A stretch of 64,000 nucleotides of DNA, from assembly GCA_021819035.1 (NCBI GenBank), contig JAKASL010000001.1, positions 310,001 to 374,000 of the forward strand, written 5' to 3'. The notes beneath the pieces are model-generated. The model was not told the origin of the DNA. It made no database searches and was given only the letters and a program-made list of their open reading frames with translations. Origin of the DNA: an archaeon. GTDB taxonomy: Archaea; Thermoproteota; Nitrososphaeria; Nitrososphaerales; Gagatemarchaeaceae. The position numbers and the translations under genes were made by a program. This document shows positions 1-8,420 of the stretch, in pieces (position 1 is the first letter of the stretch; each line of letters begins with the position of its first letter).

Positions 1-1749
1 GGCGCCTCGGCTACGGCATTCACCGTCGCAGGTAACAGCGGGACGGCAACCACATCCACCTTCGCCACCTCCTCGCCCTCACCCGCAGTCAGCAGCACTG
101 CGCCTCAGGCAGGGAGCTCAATCAGCGTCTACGCGACCCTTCCGACCGTTCAGTCGGGCGTCCCAATCAACATCGCCTTCTACCTTCCTGGTACCGGGCA
201 GGTCAGCCTCGGCGACGGCCTGTACTCTGGTCACTTCAGCAACGGCATGCATGTCATCACACTGACCACCAACAGCAGCGGAATGGTCCAGACATCATTC
301 AGCATAGACAACGTCAAGGGAGCCACAGTCGAGTTCGTCGCCAACGTGACGGCACCTATCTATGGCACCCCGACAAACGAACTGGCGAACTCAACCACAC
401 CCAACACGAGCGGAACTGCGGTGACAGCAGCAGGCCCAGCGGCCTCTTTCGCTGTCAACACATACTTCTACGCCGCGCCTGGTAACCCGCCTGTCTTTTC
501 AGACTCCACGACCAGCGTTGTCCCCTCCGGCACACTCTACCTGGATGCAACCCTGGTAGATGCTTATGGGAACATGGTGACTCTAGCATCGAACGCCAAC
601 ACCATCCAGGTCAACCTCGGCGCGACCGCAGGAACTCTCTCAGCCACAAGCGTCTATATCACAGCTCAGCACTCTACCACCGGGAGCTCGTTCGGAGCGG
701 TGATCTACACCGCGCCATCGGCAACCGGCTCTCTCACGATCACAGCATCCGGCGTGGTCGCGGGGAAGGCGGTGACTGGTACGAGCACCCTAACGGTCGT
801 CAGCCCCAAGCCAAGTCTCTTCGTGACCTCCCCGATGCCGGTATCGGGCGCCATCTACTCCATGACAACCCCAATCGTCTTCCACGGCAACGCCAGCGTC
901 TCAACCGGCTATCCGACCACGGGGGCATCTGCTGACGCGATCTCACAGGTCTGCTACACAGCAGGGACCCAGTCGGCATGCCAGGCGGAGTCGACCTCCC
1001 CAGTGACATGGGCGATGGCCGTCAACGTCGGCGCTGGACTGCACACAATCAGCTTCAACGCCACCGATGCGAACGGTAACACGGTTTCGAGTGCCCAATA
1101 CCAGGTGCTCGTTGACACCGCAGCGCCAAGCATCAACTTCGTGACCGTGAACAATGCCAACATCTCGTCCCCCGCAACAGTGTCGGCGAACGTAGTCGAC
1201 GCTGAGGGAGACCTGAACTCGAGCAGCGTCACGGCAATCGCGACAAATCTCCAGACCTCCGCAACCATGACACTAACCGCCAAGGTGACCGGGACCAACA
1301 GCCTAGGGAGCAGCGTGACGTACGGCGTCACAATCTCCGGTCTCACGACCGGGAATTGGACCGTCAAACTCAGCGCGAGCGACCTGGCGGGGAACAGCAA
1401 CTCGAGCACCATCACGGTGCACGTGACCGTGCCGTTCGCCCAGTCCTTCGTCGTCTCAGGCACTCCTCAAACAACGACCATCGGGACGTTCACAGGCATC
1501 AACGCGTCATACACCAACCTTAACCCAACCTCCCAGAGCGTCGTGGTCTTCGCTGTCTTCAAGAACAGCGCCGGCCAGACCATGGGAATCGGGACAGGCA
1601 GCCTCACGGTGGGCGCAGGTGCGACGCAGTCGGTGTTCATCGCGGAGCCGGTAGGCCTCGCGAGCGGCACCTATTCTGTGAGCATCTTCGTCTTCACCAC
1701 GGGTAACCTGCCCGTATCAGTATCCACCACAATCTCCGTCACCGTCTAA
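1..1749 (+). CDS. Secreted Ig-like surface protein, 5' end missing
   Basis: The frame is open from base 1, so the start lies outside the window; 582 residues are visible. The protein is rich in Ser, Thr, Ala, Gly and Val with many N-x-S/T sequons, typical of glycosylated archaeal surface proteins. Several beta-rich Ig-like modules can be seen, for example around 760-1130 and 1130-1430. The last ~100 residues (about 1432-1746) form a module that resembles the whole mature part of the protein at 2678-3082. No C-terminal membrane helix or sorting signal is visible, so it would need another protein to hold it at the cell surface. The gene just downstream encodes a membrane-anchored stalk-like protein, which suggests an S-layer pair. 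No enzymatic motif was recognised. Confident as a surface protein, unsure of exact role. Confidence 0.75.
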   Translation, partial: GASATAFTVAGNSGTATTSTFATSSPSPAVSSTAPQAGSSISVYATLPTVQSGVPINIAFYLPGTGQVSLGDGLYSGHFSNGMHVITLTTNSSGMVQTSFSIDNVKGATVEFVANVTAPIYGTPTNELANSTTPNTSGTAVTAAGPAASFAVNTYFYAAPGNPPVFSDSTTSVVPSGTLYLDATLVDAYGNMVTLASNANTIQVNLGATAGTLSATSVYITAQHSTTGSSFGAVIYTAPSATGSLTITASGVVAGKAVTGTSTLTVVSPKPSLFVTSPMPVSGAIYSMTTPIVFHGNASVSTGYPTTGASADAISQVCYTAGTQSACQAESTSPVTWAMAVNVGAGLHTISFNATDANGNTVSSAQYQVLVDTAAPSINFVTVNNANISSPATVSANVVDAEGDLNSSSVTAIATNLQTSATMTLTAKVTGTNSLGSSVTYGVTISGLTTGNWTVKLSASDLAGNSNSSTITVHVTVPFAQSFVVSGTPQTTTIGTFTGINASYTNLNPTSQSVVVFAVFKNSAGQTMGIGTGSLTVGAGATQSVFIAEPVGLASGTYSVSIFVFTTGNLPVSVSTTISVTV

Positions 1750-1762
1750 TCGGGTGGCCACC

Positions 1763-2488
1763 ATGAAGACACTCCCTGCAATCGCCGCAGTCTCGATCGC
1801 ACTGGTCCTAGCGCTGTCGCCTATGATCGCCACCGCAGCTGGTAGCATCACGTTCACCAGCCCAGCGGCCGGCGCCTCATACAGCGGCTCGCAGACCTAT
1901 ACGATCTCCGGCACCATAAGCCCCGCACCGACCCAGCCAGACCAGGTGGGCATCACAGTAAAGAACCCATCAGGCCAGACTGTCGACATAGCGAGCGTGA
2001 CCGTCTCAAGCGGCTCGTTCAGCTACTCGACGGCCGTCGGCGGAACGTCTGCGTGGGTCACCGGGACCTATACAATCACGGCCCTCGATTCCTACGGTGC
2101 GACGGGTACAACCACGTTCTCCTACACCGCGCCAACCACTACGAGCTTCAACGAGACCGCTGCACTTCTGCAGATCAACGCCACCCTGAACAAAGTGCTG
2201 GCGAATCAGCAGACCATAATGAGCGACCTCGGCACCATCTCCTCCACGCTGGGCACTGTCTCCTCTGCGGTAGGGACCATCAGCACCAACGTGGGCACCA
2301 TCCTCAGCGGCATCAACAGCCTCACCTCCACGGTGGGGAGCATCCAGACAACGGTCAACAGCATCCAGTCATCGCTGCCTTCGGGCAGCGCCATCTCGGC
2401 TACCCAGACCTACGTCTTGGTAGTCGCCGTACTCGCAGCGATAACCCTAGTCCTAGAGCTAGCTATTTTAGTCAGGAAGATCTCGTAA
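1763..2488 (+). CDS. Membrane-anchored coiled-coil stalk protein (possible S-layer anchor)
   Basis: About 241 residues. Order of parts: signal peptide (first ~28 residues, ending near A-T-A-A-G), one Ig-like beta domain (~30-125), a run of seven-residue repeats of the type L-G-T-I-S-S-x (roughly 150-210), then a C-terminal transmembrane helix ending in Arg-Lys. The heptads predict a coiled coil that would hold the beta domain away from the membrane. This is the architecture known for the Sulfolobus S-layer stalk SlaB, which follows the large SlaA gene; here too a large anchorless surface protein lies directly upstream, 13 nt away. Homology to SlaB is not claimed. An in-frame GTG at 1754 is an alternative start. 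Confidence 0.7.
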   Translation: MKTLPAIAAVSIALVLALSPMIATAAGSITFTSPAAGASYSGSQTYTISGTISPAPTQPDQVGITVKNPSGQTVDIASVTVSSGSFSYSTAVGGTSAWVTGTYTITALDSYGATGTTTFSYTAPTTTSFNETAALLQINATLNKVLANQQTIMSDLGTISSTLGTVSSAVGTISTNVGTILSGINSLTSTVGSIQTTVNSIQSSLPSGSAISATQTYVLVVAVLAAITLVLELAILVRKIS

Positions 2489-2644
2489 GAGACTCTCCTG
2501 ACCCTTTCTTTATTTTAGCAGACCTAGCGTAAGCTGGGTATGAGTTCAGTCGGCGCCTATCTTAATCCACGTCATGAAACCGGGCCTACGGGTGCCAGGC
2601 TGGCGCCCTCTGCAATGCCCCGGGCTCCGATTCAATTTGGTATG

Positions 2645-2653
2645 ATTATATAC
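2645..2653 (+). promoter_or_regulatory. TATA-like box for the gene at 2678
   Basis: ATTATATAC is centred 29 nt before the in-frame TTG at 2678. The spacing fits leaderless transcription and argues against the longer reading frame that begins at 2540. Confidence 0.55.
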
Positions 2654-2677
2654 TCAAGCGGCAACTGTCGACGCAGC

Positions 2678-3082
2678 TTGAGGTCGTACTTGCGGGAGGT
2701 TCTCTTCGCCCTCGTAGTCCTGATGCTGCTCCCCGTAGCCCCCCCCGGCAGCGCAGCGTCGCCGGCCTACTTTACGAACGGCGTCTCGCAGTCAGGCATG
2801 AAACTGGTGACCATCGACGGCTACCAGGGGGTGCTGGCGAACTACACCAGCACCTACTCAGGCTCTTTCTACGGGTTCGTGTACTTGGCGCTCACTAACA
2901 CTGCCGGCCAGACCGCCTATTGGAACGTAGCCTCCTGCTCCTTCACGGGGAGCCAGACGGTCCAGTGCTTCGTCACCATATCCCCGACGGTCCCCCCTGG
3001 GACCTACACCGCGAGTGTCTTCGTGACGACAGCCGCCAGGGTCCCTGTCTCCTTGGCCTCGTCCCTCAACGTGACCCTCTAG
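2678..3082 (+). CDS. Small secreted beta-domain protein
   Basis: With a TTG start at 2678 the product has 134 residues: an N-terminal signal peptide (basic start, then a Leu/Val-rich core, cleavage near G-S-A-A) and one beta-rich domain. The reading frame is open back to 2540, but the box at 2645-2653 fits the internal TTG and puts the signal peptide at the very N-terminus. The mature domain resembles the final ~100 residues of the truncated protein ending at 1749, notably the ending G-T-Y-x-x-S-V/I-F-V-x-T followed by V-P-V-S. It may be a free copy of a surface-protein module. Function unknown. Confidence 0.6.
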   Translation: MRSYLREVLFALVVLMLLPVAPPGSAASPAYFTNGVSQSGMKLVTIDGYQGVLANYTSTYSGSFYGFVYLALTNTAGQTAYWNVASCSFTGSQTVQCFVTISPTVPPGTYTASVFVTTAARVPVSLASSLNVTL

Positions 3083-3148
3083 CCCCGACCGCCTCCCGCC
3101 CCTCCGAGGAAAGCATTTATCGAGTGGGGTCGGACACGGCTGCGTCCC

Positions 3149-3844
3149 TTGAGGGCGATAATCCTCAGCGGCGGCCTGGGGATGCGGCTCAGGCCTCTGA
3201 CCGACGACAAGCCGAAGGCCCTGATCCCTGTCAACGGCAGGCCCATCTCCGAATACCAGATCGACTGGCTCGCCAAGGAAGCGAAGGTCGACGCGGTCAC
3301 CTTCGCCTGCGGCTACAAGTGGGAGAGGCTGCAGGAGCACTTCGGGGCGCGCTTCAACGGCGTCGCCGTCGACTACTCTGTGGAGGAGGAGCCCCTCGGG
3401 ACCGGCGGCGGGATCAAGAAAGCGCTCGCGAAGCACCCGGACGAGGGGACGTTCGTGGTGACCAACGGGGACATCGTCACCGACCTCCCCCTCGCCAGGA
3501 TGCTCGAGGACTTCGGAAGGTCCGGGGGTGTATCTGCCTCCATGCTCGTCGTCCCCTACCGCTCCAGGTTCGGCGTTGTGAAGATAGACAAGCTCAAGAT
3601 GATCCGGGGCTTCGACGAGAAGCCCGCCTTCCCAGACGTCTGGATCAACGGAGGTGTGTACGTCCTCAACGGGCCGAAGATAGCGAAGAACCTCCCGGAC
3701 AAGGGGGACATCGAGAGGGAGACGTTCCCCAGGCTCGTCACCCGTGGGGAGCTCCTCTCCTATCCCTACTACGGGGAATGGAGCTTCGTAGACTCGATCA
3801 AGGACCTGGTCGAGCTGGAGGCCGCCCTGAAGGCTGGCCCCTGA
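3149..3844 (+). CDS. Sugar-phosphate nucleotidyltransferase
   Basis: 231 residues of the NTP-transferase (GT-A fold) family, which makes NDP-sugars from sugar 1-phosphates and NTP. The N-terminus has the signature G-G-x-G-x-R-L-x-P-L-T with D-D-K-P-K-A-L-I-P-V (residues ~8-30), and metal-binding N-G-D-I lies near residue 109. It is about the size of the single-domain mannose-1-P or heptose-1-P guanylyltransferases and lacks a C-terminal left-handed beta-helix. The TTG start sits 32 nt after a box at 3112-3121. A heptose-kinase-like gene and sedoheptulose-forming pentose phosphate genes follow, so a heptose or other surface-sugar substrate is possible, but the sugar cannot be read from sequence. 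Confidence 0.85.
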   Translation: MRAIILSGGLGMRLRPLTDDKPKALIPVNGRPISEYQIDWLAKEAKVDAVTFACGYKWERLQEHFGARFNGVAVDYSVEEEPLGTGGGIKKALAKHPDEGTFVVTNGDIVTDLPLARMLEDFGRSGGVSASMLVVPYRSRFGVVKIDKLKMIRGFDEKPAFPDVWINGGVYVLNGPKIAKNLPDKGDIERETFPRLVTRGELLSYPYYGEWSFVDSIKDLVELEAALKAGP

Positions 3845-3880
3845 GGAAAGGATTTAGCGCCCGGGGGAGTTGGCTGCGCC

Positions 3881-4192
3881 ATGGCTGAGTTCGTGAGGGC
3901 GGTCGAGGCTTCGAAAGTCCTCCCCGACTCGATGCTGACCGTCGAAGTCGGAGGCGAGTACGTCCTGCTGGCCAACGTAGACGGGAAGTACTATGGCATG
4001 GGGGCGTACTGCACCCACGAAGAGTGGGACCTTTCAGAGGGGACGCTGTTCGAAACCGAGGTGACCTGCGCCGGCCACGGGACTGTGTGGGACCTGAAGA
4101 CTGGGAAGGGGATATTCGACGCGCCCCTCCCGGACGAGCCCCTCTATGATGTGAAGGAGGAGGGCGGGTTCCTCTACGTGAAGAGGCGCTGA
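3881..4192 (+). CDS. Rieske-type [2Fe-2S] ferredoxin
   Basis: 103 residues forming a single Rieske domain. Cluster ligands are C44-x-H46 and C63-x-x-H66. There is no membrane helix, and the second Cys pair that makes the disulphide in high-potential bc-type Rieske proteins is absent, so this is the soluble ferredoxin type that feeds oxygenases or other redox enzymes. The ATG lies 27 nt after the centre of a box at 3848-3858, giving a leaderless monocistronic gene. Its electron acceptor is unknown. Confidence 0.9.
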   Translation: MAEFVRAVEASKVLPDSMLTVEVGGEYVLLANVDGKYYGMGAYCTHEEWDLSEGTLFETEVTCAGHGTVWDLKTGKGIFDAPLPDEPLYDVKEEGGFLYVKRR

Positions 4193-4355
4193 AGCGCTGC
4201 TTCTCTGGTCCGGCGCTCCCCTCTCGTCGACTTCGCCCAACCCCCGGACAGACGGAGTCCGCCGGCCCGTCTCGTCGTTCAGCCGCGCGAGGGCGCCCTT
4301 CGAGTAGCGAACCGCCGCGCACATCTTAAAGCGGAGCAGGGGCGCAGCCGGCCCG

Positions 4356-4865
4356 TTGCCATCGTCGGACGCCGAGATCAGCGAGGAGGTTCTGGAAGAA
4401 GGCGCCTACCACCTCAAGGGACTCGGTCTGACGGAGGAGAAGATCGCGGCCCACTTCGAAGTGACCCCTGACAGGGTCTCCCGTCTCATCGGCTCATACG
4501 CCGCCAAGCTGAAGTCAGGGGAGGCCTCCCCCAGCGAGTTCGACAGGGTCTTCTGGGAGGACGTGAAGAAAGAGGCGGAAGGGGACGTGAAGCTGACCTT
4601 CCTCTCTGACAAGGGGTTCCACCACTCATGGAAGTCCGAGCTGAGGAGGCTGGACGGACCCACCCTGATGGCCATCTACGAGGCGAGCAAGGACTTCCTC
4701 GGGGCCGACCCCAACCAGAGGTTCCTGGACTTTCCCCCGCCCAAGGGGTACGATCCCCTGGCCATGGACAGGGAGGTGAGGAAGGCGGTCGAGGTCCTGG
4801 GCGAGCTGCTGGAGGAGAAGTGGAAGGAGGAGGGGAAGGGCGAGAAGAAACCGACCAATCTTTAA
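4356..4865 (+). CDS. Uncharacterised protein with N-terminal helix-turn-helix
   Basis: 169 residues from a TTG placed 29 nt after a box at 4322-4331. Residues ~18-45 (G-L-T-E-E-K-I-A-A-H-F then V-T-P-D-R-V-S-R-L-I) read as a helix-turn-helix. The rest is charged and helical, with a Pro-rich F-P-P-P-K-G-Y segment near 125 and a Lys/Glu-rich tail. It may be a DNA-binding protein; I do not recognise a named family. Confidence 0.7.
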   Translation: MPSSDAEISEEVLEEGAYHLKGLGLTEEKIAAHFEVTPDRVSRLIGSYAAKLKSGEASPSEFDRVFWEDVKKEAEGDVKLTFLSDKGFHHSWKSELRRLDGPTLMAIYEASKDFLGADPNQRFLDFPPPKGYDPLAMDREVRKAVEVLGELLEEKWKEEGKGEKKPTNL

Positions 4866-4899
4866 CTAGGGGCCAAGCAGAGTATTTTTCGAAAAAAGG

Positions 4900-5940
4900 T
4901 TGCCGTTGGACTCGGTCGACGGAGAGAAGCTGACCTCTGTCCTCCGCCAGTTCCAGGGCCGCCGGGTCCTCGTGGTGGGCGACCTCCTGGTGAGCCGCTT
5001 CGTCGAGATAGCTGCCCGCAAGCTCGCGCGTGAAGCGCCTGTCCCCGCGGGGGACTTCGTTGGCCAGACGCTCCTCCCGGGGGGTGCGGCGAACCTCTCC
5101 AGAGAGCTCGTGTCGCTGGGGGCGTCCGTCAGCCTGGTGGGCCTGGTCGGGTCGGACGAGTACGGGAACTGGCTCAAAGCTGAGTTCACGAAGTACGGGC
5201 TCGCCTTCGGCGGGGTCGTCGCGGACGCCACGAGGCCTACCTCGCTCAGGACCTGGTATCTGGTCAACAACTTCCACGCCCTGAGGGTCGACAAGGAGGA
5301 CAGGAGGGACGCCCCGGTGGCCCTTTCCAAGAAGCTCCTCGCGGAGGCAGAGCCTCAGATAAAGGAGGTCGACTGCGTGATAATCTCCGACTACGACAGG
5401 GGCGCCGTGACCAGCTTCCTGATCGGGGGGATAGTCGCGGCCGCCCACGCCATGGGGAAGATAATCGTAGGCCAGCCCAAGATGCGGCACTATCTCGACT
5501 TCTCAGGCGTCACTTACGTGAAGTCCAACCTCGAGGAGGCGGAGCACGCCACGGGGATGGCCATGGTCAACGAGACGAGCCTCAGGAACATGGGGGTCAA
5601 CCTCCTCAGCCGCCTGGAGTCGAAAGCGATACTCGTCACCCGCGGGGAGCAGGGGGTCACCCTCTTCGACAAGGAGAACGTCACCCTCTTCCCCCCCATC
5701 GGCGGCAAGAAGAACCTCTTCAGCAAGGTGGGGGTCAGGGACGCCATGACCGGGGTCTTCAGCCTGGCTGTCGCTTCCGGGGGGAACCCGTACCAGGCTG
5801 CCGTCCTCAGCAACATAGCCGGGCAGGCGAAGAGCGAGCTCCCCAGGATAGCGTCCCTTTCCCTCCACAACCTCGAGGACAAGGCCCTTGGCGCAGGAGA
5901 CTTCGTCCGCAGGATAGTGCAGGTCCCGGTGAGGAGATAG
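4900..5940 (+). CDS. PfkB-family kinase resembling heptose-7-phosphate kinase, altered active-site motif
   Basis: 346 residues from a TTG; a second TTG six bases downstream is also possible. It follows the pattern of the kinase half of HldE/RfaE: V-L-V-V-G-D near residue 25, E-A-P-V-P near 46, L-P-G-G-A-A-N near 62, and D-x-x-I-I-S-D-Y-D-R-G-A in the middle. The usual G-A-G-D anion-hole motif reads G-V-R-D here (codons near 5731), keeping only the catalytic Asp. The stop overlaps the start of the transketolase N subunit, so it is the first gene of the pentose phosphate operon. Substrate could be a C7 or other sugar phosphate. The changed motif leaves room for altered activity. Confidence 0.7.
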   Translation: MPLDSVDGEKLTSVLRQFQGRRVLVVGDLLVSRFVEIAARKLAREAPVPAGDFVGQTLLPGGAANLSRELVSLGASVSLVGLVGSDEYGNWLKAEFTKYGLAFGGVVADATRPTSLRTWYLVNNFHALRVDKEDRRDAPVALSKKLLAEAEPQIKEVDCVIISDYDRGAVTSFLIGGIVAAAHAMGKIIVGQPKMRHYLDFSGVTYVKSNLEEAEHATGMAMVNETSLRNMGVNLLSRLESKAILVTRGEQGVTLFDKENVTLFPPIGGKKNLFSKVGVRDAMTGVFSLAVASGGNPYQAAVLSNIAGQAKSELPRIASLSLHNLEDKALGAGDFVRRIVQVPVRR

Positions 5941-6758
5941 TGGAGACCGCCCAGGAAGTCGTCAGGCTGAAGGAGACTGCCAGGAACACCAGGAAGCTGA
6001 TACTCGAGGCGCTTGCCGAGGCGGGGTCGGGTCACCCCGGGGGCTCGCTCTCCGCCGTCGAGCTCCTGGTCACACTGTACTTCCGCGTGATGCGCCACGA
6101 CCCGAAGAACCCTAAGTGGCCCGACAGGGACAGGTTCTTCCTCAGCAAGGGGCACGCGGCGCCTCTACTCTATTCGGTCCTGGCCCAGGCAGGTTACTTC
6201 CCCGTCGAGGAGCTGATGACCCTGAGGAAGATAGGCTCCAGGCTGCAGGGCCACCCTTCGATGGGGGTCCCAGGGGTCGAGGCCCCGGCCGGGTCTGAGG
6301 GGATAGGCCTCTCGCTCGCAGTGGGGACGTCCCTGGCTGCCAAGCTCGACGGGAAGGCATACCGGACCTACGTCCTCATGGGGGACGGGGAGCAGCAGGA
6401 GGGGCAGGTGTGGGAGGCGGCGATGTCTGCCTCGAAGTTCCGCCTCGACAACCTGACCGCGATCATAGACAGGAACGGAATCCAGCAGGACGGGCTGACA
6501 GAGCAGGTGATGCCCCTGGAGCCCCTGGCCGCGAAGTGGAGGGCGTTCAACTGGAACGTCATAGAGGTGGACGGCTACGACCTGGCGCAGCTGATCGATG
6601 GCTTCGACCTGGCCATCGGCACCAGGAACAGGCCCACAGTGATCATCGCCCACACGGTGAAGGGGAAGGGGATCTCGTTCATGGAGTGGTCCCCCCACTA
6701 CCACGGGACCCCCCCGGCCAAGGACAAGCTCCGGGACGTCCTGAGCGAGCTAGGGTGA
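5940..6758 (+). CDS. Transketolase, N-terminal (TPP-binding) subunit
   Basis: 272 residues covering the first half of transketolase. Visible marks are G-S-G-H-P-G-G-S at ~30-37, S-K-G-H-A-A-P near 70, and the TPP/metal motif G-D-G-E-Q-Q-E-G-Q near 147 with I-x-D-x-N downstream. With the C subunit at 7449 it moves two-carbon ketol units between pentose, tetrose and hexose or heptose phosphates. Split transketolase is common in archaea. The GTG start overlaps the upstream kinase stop by one base, showing an operon; the epimerase follows after 4 nt. Confidence 0.93.
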   Translation: METAQEVVRLKETARNTRKLILEALAEAGSGHPGGSLSAVELLVTLYFRVMRHDPKNPKWPDRDRFFLSKGHAAPLLYSVLAQAGYFPVEELMTLRKIGSRLQGHPSMGVPGVEAPAGSEGIGLSLAVGTSLAAKLDGKAYRTYVLMGDGEQQEGQVWEAAMSASKFRLDNLTAIIDRNGIQQDGLTEQVMPLEPLAAKWRAFNWNVIEVDGYDLAQLIDGFDLAIGTRNRPTVIIAHTVKGKGISFMEWSPHYHGTPPAKDKLRDVLSELG

Positions 6759-6762
6759 CGCC

Positions 6763-7449
6763 ATGAACGGGATCAGGATAGCCCCGTCGATCCTCGCCTG
6801 GGACCTCGGGGACCTCGAGAAGGCGGTTGAGATATCGGTGCGGGGGGGCGCCGACCAGATTCACCTGGACGTCATCGACGGCCACTTCGCCCCCAACATC
6901 ACCTTCGGGGCCGGGACGGTGAAGGCGCTGAGGCCCAGGACGGAGCTGAAGTTCGACACCCACCTCATGATAGAGAATCCGCAGGCGTACGTGGAGAAGT
7001 TCCTGGACGCGGGGTCGGACATCGTCACCTTCCACGCCGAGGTCCTGAACGGAGGGAGCTTCGACGAGCTCCAGCGCGTCGTCAGGGGGAGGGGGCGGGA
7101 GGTGGGGCTGGCGGTCAAGCCTAAGACGGAGGTCCCGCGGTGGGCCCTCGACCGCCTTGACAAGATATCCACCCTGGTGGTCATGACCGTGAACCCAGGT
7201 TTCAGCGGGCAGACCCTGGACCCGACCGTCCTCCCTAAGGTGCAGAAGGCGAGGGAGTACATCGAGGAGAAAGGGCTCGGGACGGACATCGAGGTGGACG
7301 GGGGGGTGGAACCAGACAACGTCCACGAAGTAGTGAGGCGGGGAGGGAACGTCTTGGTCGCCGGGGCCGGGGTCTACGGGAAGAAGGACCCCGTGGGGGC
7401 AATAGCGGCCCTGAGGGAGAGGGCAGAGAGCGCGAGGAGGAAACTCTGA
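6763..7449 (+). CDS. rpe: Ribulose-phosphate 3-epimerase
   Basis: 228-residue TIM-barrel enzyme that interconverts ribulose 5-phosphate and xylulose 5-phosphate. Signatures are A-P-S-I-L-A-W-D at the N-terminus, H-L-D-V-I-D-G-H-F-A-P-N near 35, F-D-T-H-L-M-I near 67, M-T-V-N-P-G-F-S-G-Q near 145, and I-E-V-D-G-G-V near 180. Catalytic and metal residues of the family (the His and Asp in these motifs) are present. It sits between the two transketolase subunits, ATG start, stop overlapping the next start. Confidence 0.95.
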   Translation: MNGIRIAPSILAWDLGDLEKAVEISVRGGADQIHLDVIDGHFAPNITFGAGTVKALRPRTELKFDTHLMIENPQAYVEKFLDAGSDIVTFHAEVLNGGSFDELQRVVRGRGREVGLAVKPKTEVPRWALDRLDKISTLVVMTVNPGFSGQTLDPTVLPKVQKAREYIEEKGLGTDIEVDGGVEPDNVHEVVRRGGNVLVAGAGVYGKKDPVGAIAALRERAESARRKL

Positions 7450-8387
7450 TGCTCTCCAAGGTGGCCGCGATGAGGGACGCCTACGGGGACGCCCTGCTGG
7501 AGCTGGGAGCCGAGAACAAGGACGTCGTGGTGATAGGGGCAGACACCACGGGCTCGCTGAAGTCAGGGGTCTTCGCCTCGAAGTTCCCGGAGCGGTTCTT
7601 CAACGTAGGGATCGCGGAGCAGAACCTGGTCTCCATCGCGGCAGGGATGGCGCTGGCCGGGAAGATACCCTACGCGGGGACATACGCGATCTTCGTCCCG
7701 GGGAAGTCGGTGGACCAGATACGCAACAACATCGCCTATCCGAACCTGAACGTGAAGATAGTCTGCTCGCACGGCGGGATCTCCGTAGGCCCCGACGGGG
7801 CTTCGCACCAGCAGGTGGAGGACATAGCTATCATGAGGGCCATCCCGAAGATGAACGTAATCGTACCGGCGGACGCGGTCTCCACCAAGGCTATCGCCAA
7901 GGCGATAGCGGCCATCCCTGGCCCCTTCTACGTCAGGCTCACACGGTCGTCCACCCCGGTCATCTATGACGCAGGCTTCCGGTACGAGCATGGAAAGGCG
8001 AACGCGCTGAAGGAAGGGGGGGACGTGGGCATCGTCGCCTGCGGCATCATGGTCTCGGAGGCCCTCAAGGCGGCGGAGGCGCTCAGGACGAAGGGGGTGG
8101 CCGCGTCTGTGCTTGACCTCCACACCATCAAGCCGATAGACTCGGACGCCATAGTCAAGCTGGCCCGGAGCTGCGGGCGGGTGGTGACCGTCGAGGAGCA
8201 CAACGTCATGGGCGGGATGGGTTCGGCTGTGGCCGAGGTGCTCGGAGAGCGCTACCCCGTGCCTATCCGCCGGGTCGGGGTGATGGACACCTTCGGGGAG
8301 AGCGGGGAGGCAGCCGACCTGCTCCGCAAGTACGGGCTGACGGCGGCCAACGTCGAGCAGGCCGCGCTCGGGCTCCGAGGACAGTAG
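7449..8387 (+). CDS. Transketolase, C-terminal subunit
   Basis: 312 residues with the pyrimidine-binding domain (F-N-V-G-I-A-E-Q-N near 55, catalytic Glu included; G-K-I-P-Y-A-G-T-Y-A-I-F) and the C-terminal transketolase domain (V-L-D-L-H-T-I-K-P-I-D near 220, V-E-E-H-N near 250). The ATG overlaps the epimerase stop, so the kinase, both transketolase halves and the epimerase form one transcript. It pairs with the N subunit encoded at 5940. Confidence 0.93.
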   Translation: MLSKVAAMRDAYGDALLELGAENKDVVVIGADTTGSLKSGVFASKFPERFFNVGIAEQNLVSIAAGMALAGKIPYAGTYAIFVPGKSVDQIRNNIAYPNLNVKIVCSHGGISVGPDGASHQQVEDIAIMRAIPKMNVIVPADAVSTKAIAKAIAAIPGPFYVRLTRSSTPVIYDAGFRYEHGKANALKEGGDVGIVACGIMVSEALKAAEALRTKGVAASVLDLHTIKPIDSDAIVKLARSCGRVVTVEEHNVMGGMGSAVAEVLGERYPVPIRRVGVMDTFGESGEAADLLRKYGLTAANVEQAALGLRGQ

Positions 8388-8420
8388 GCTTAATTATCAA
8401 AACCTGAAGTCACCGCCACG

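Noticed and set aside
2053-2532. Plus-strand frame of 159 residues inside the stalk gene
   Set aside because: His/Gln/Arg-rich, typical of a repeat-rich gene read in a wrong frame.
3798-4322. Long minus-strand reading frames opposite the Rieske gene
   Set aside because: Composition is Arg/Pro/Ser-rich antisense of a confident coding gene; no motif.
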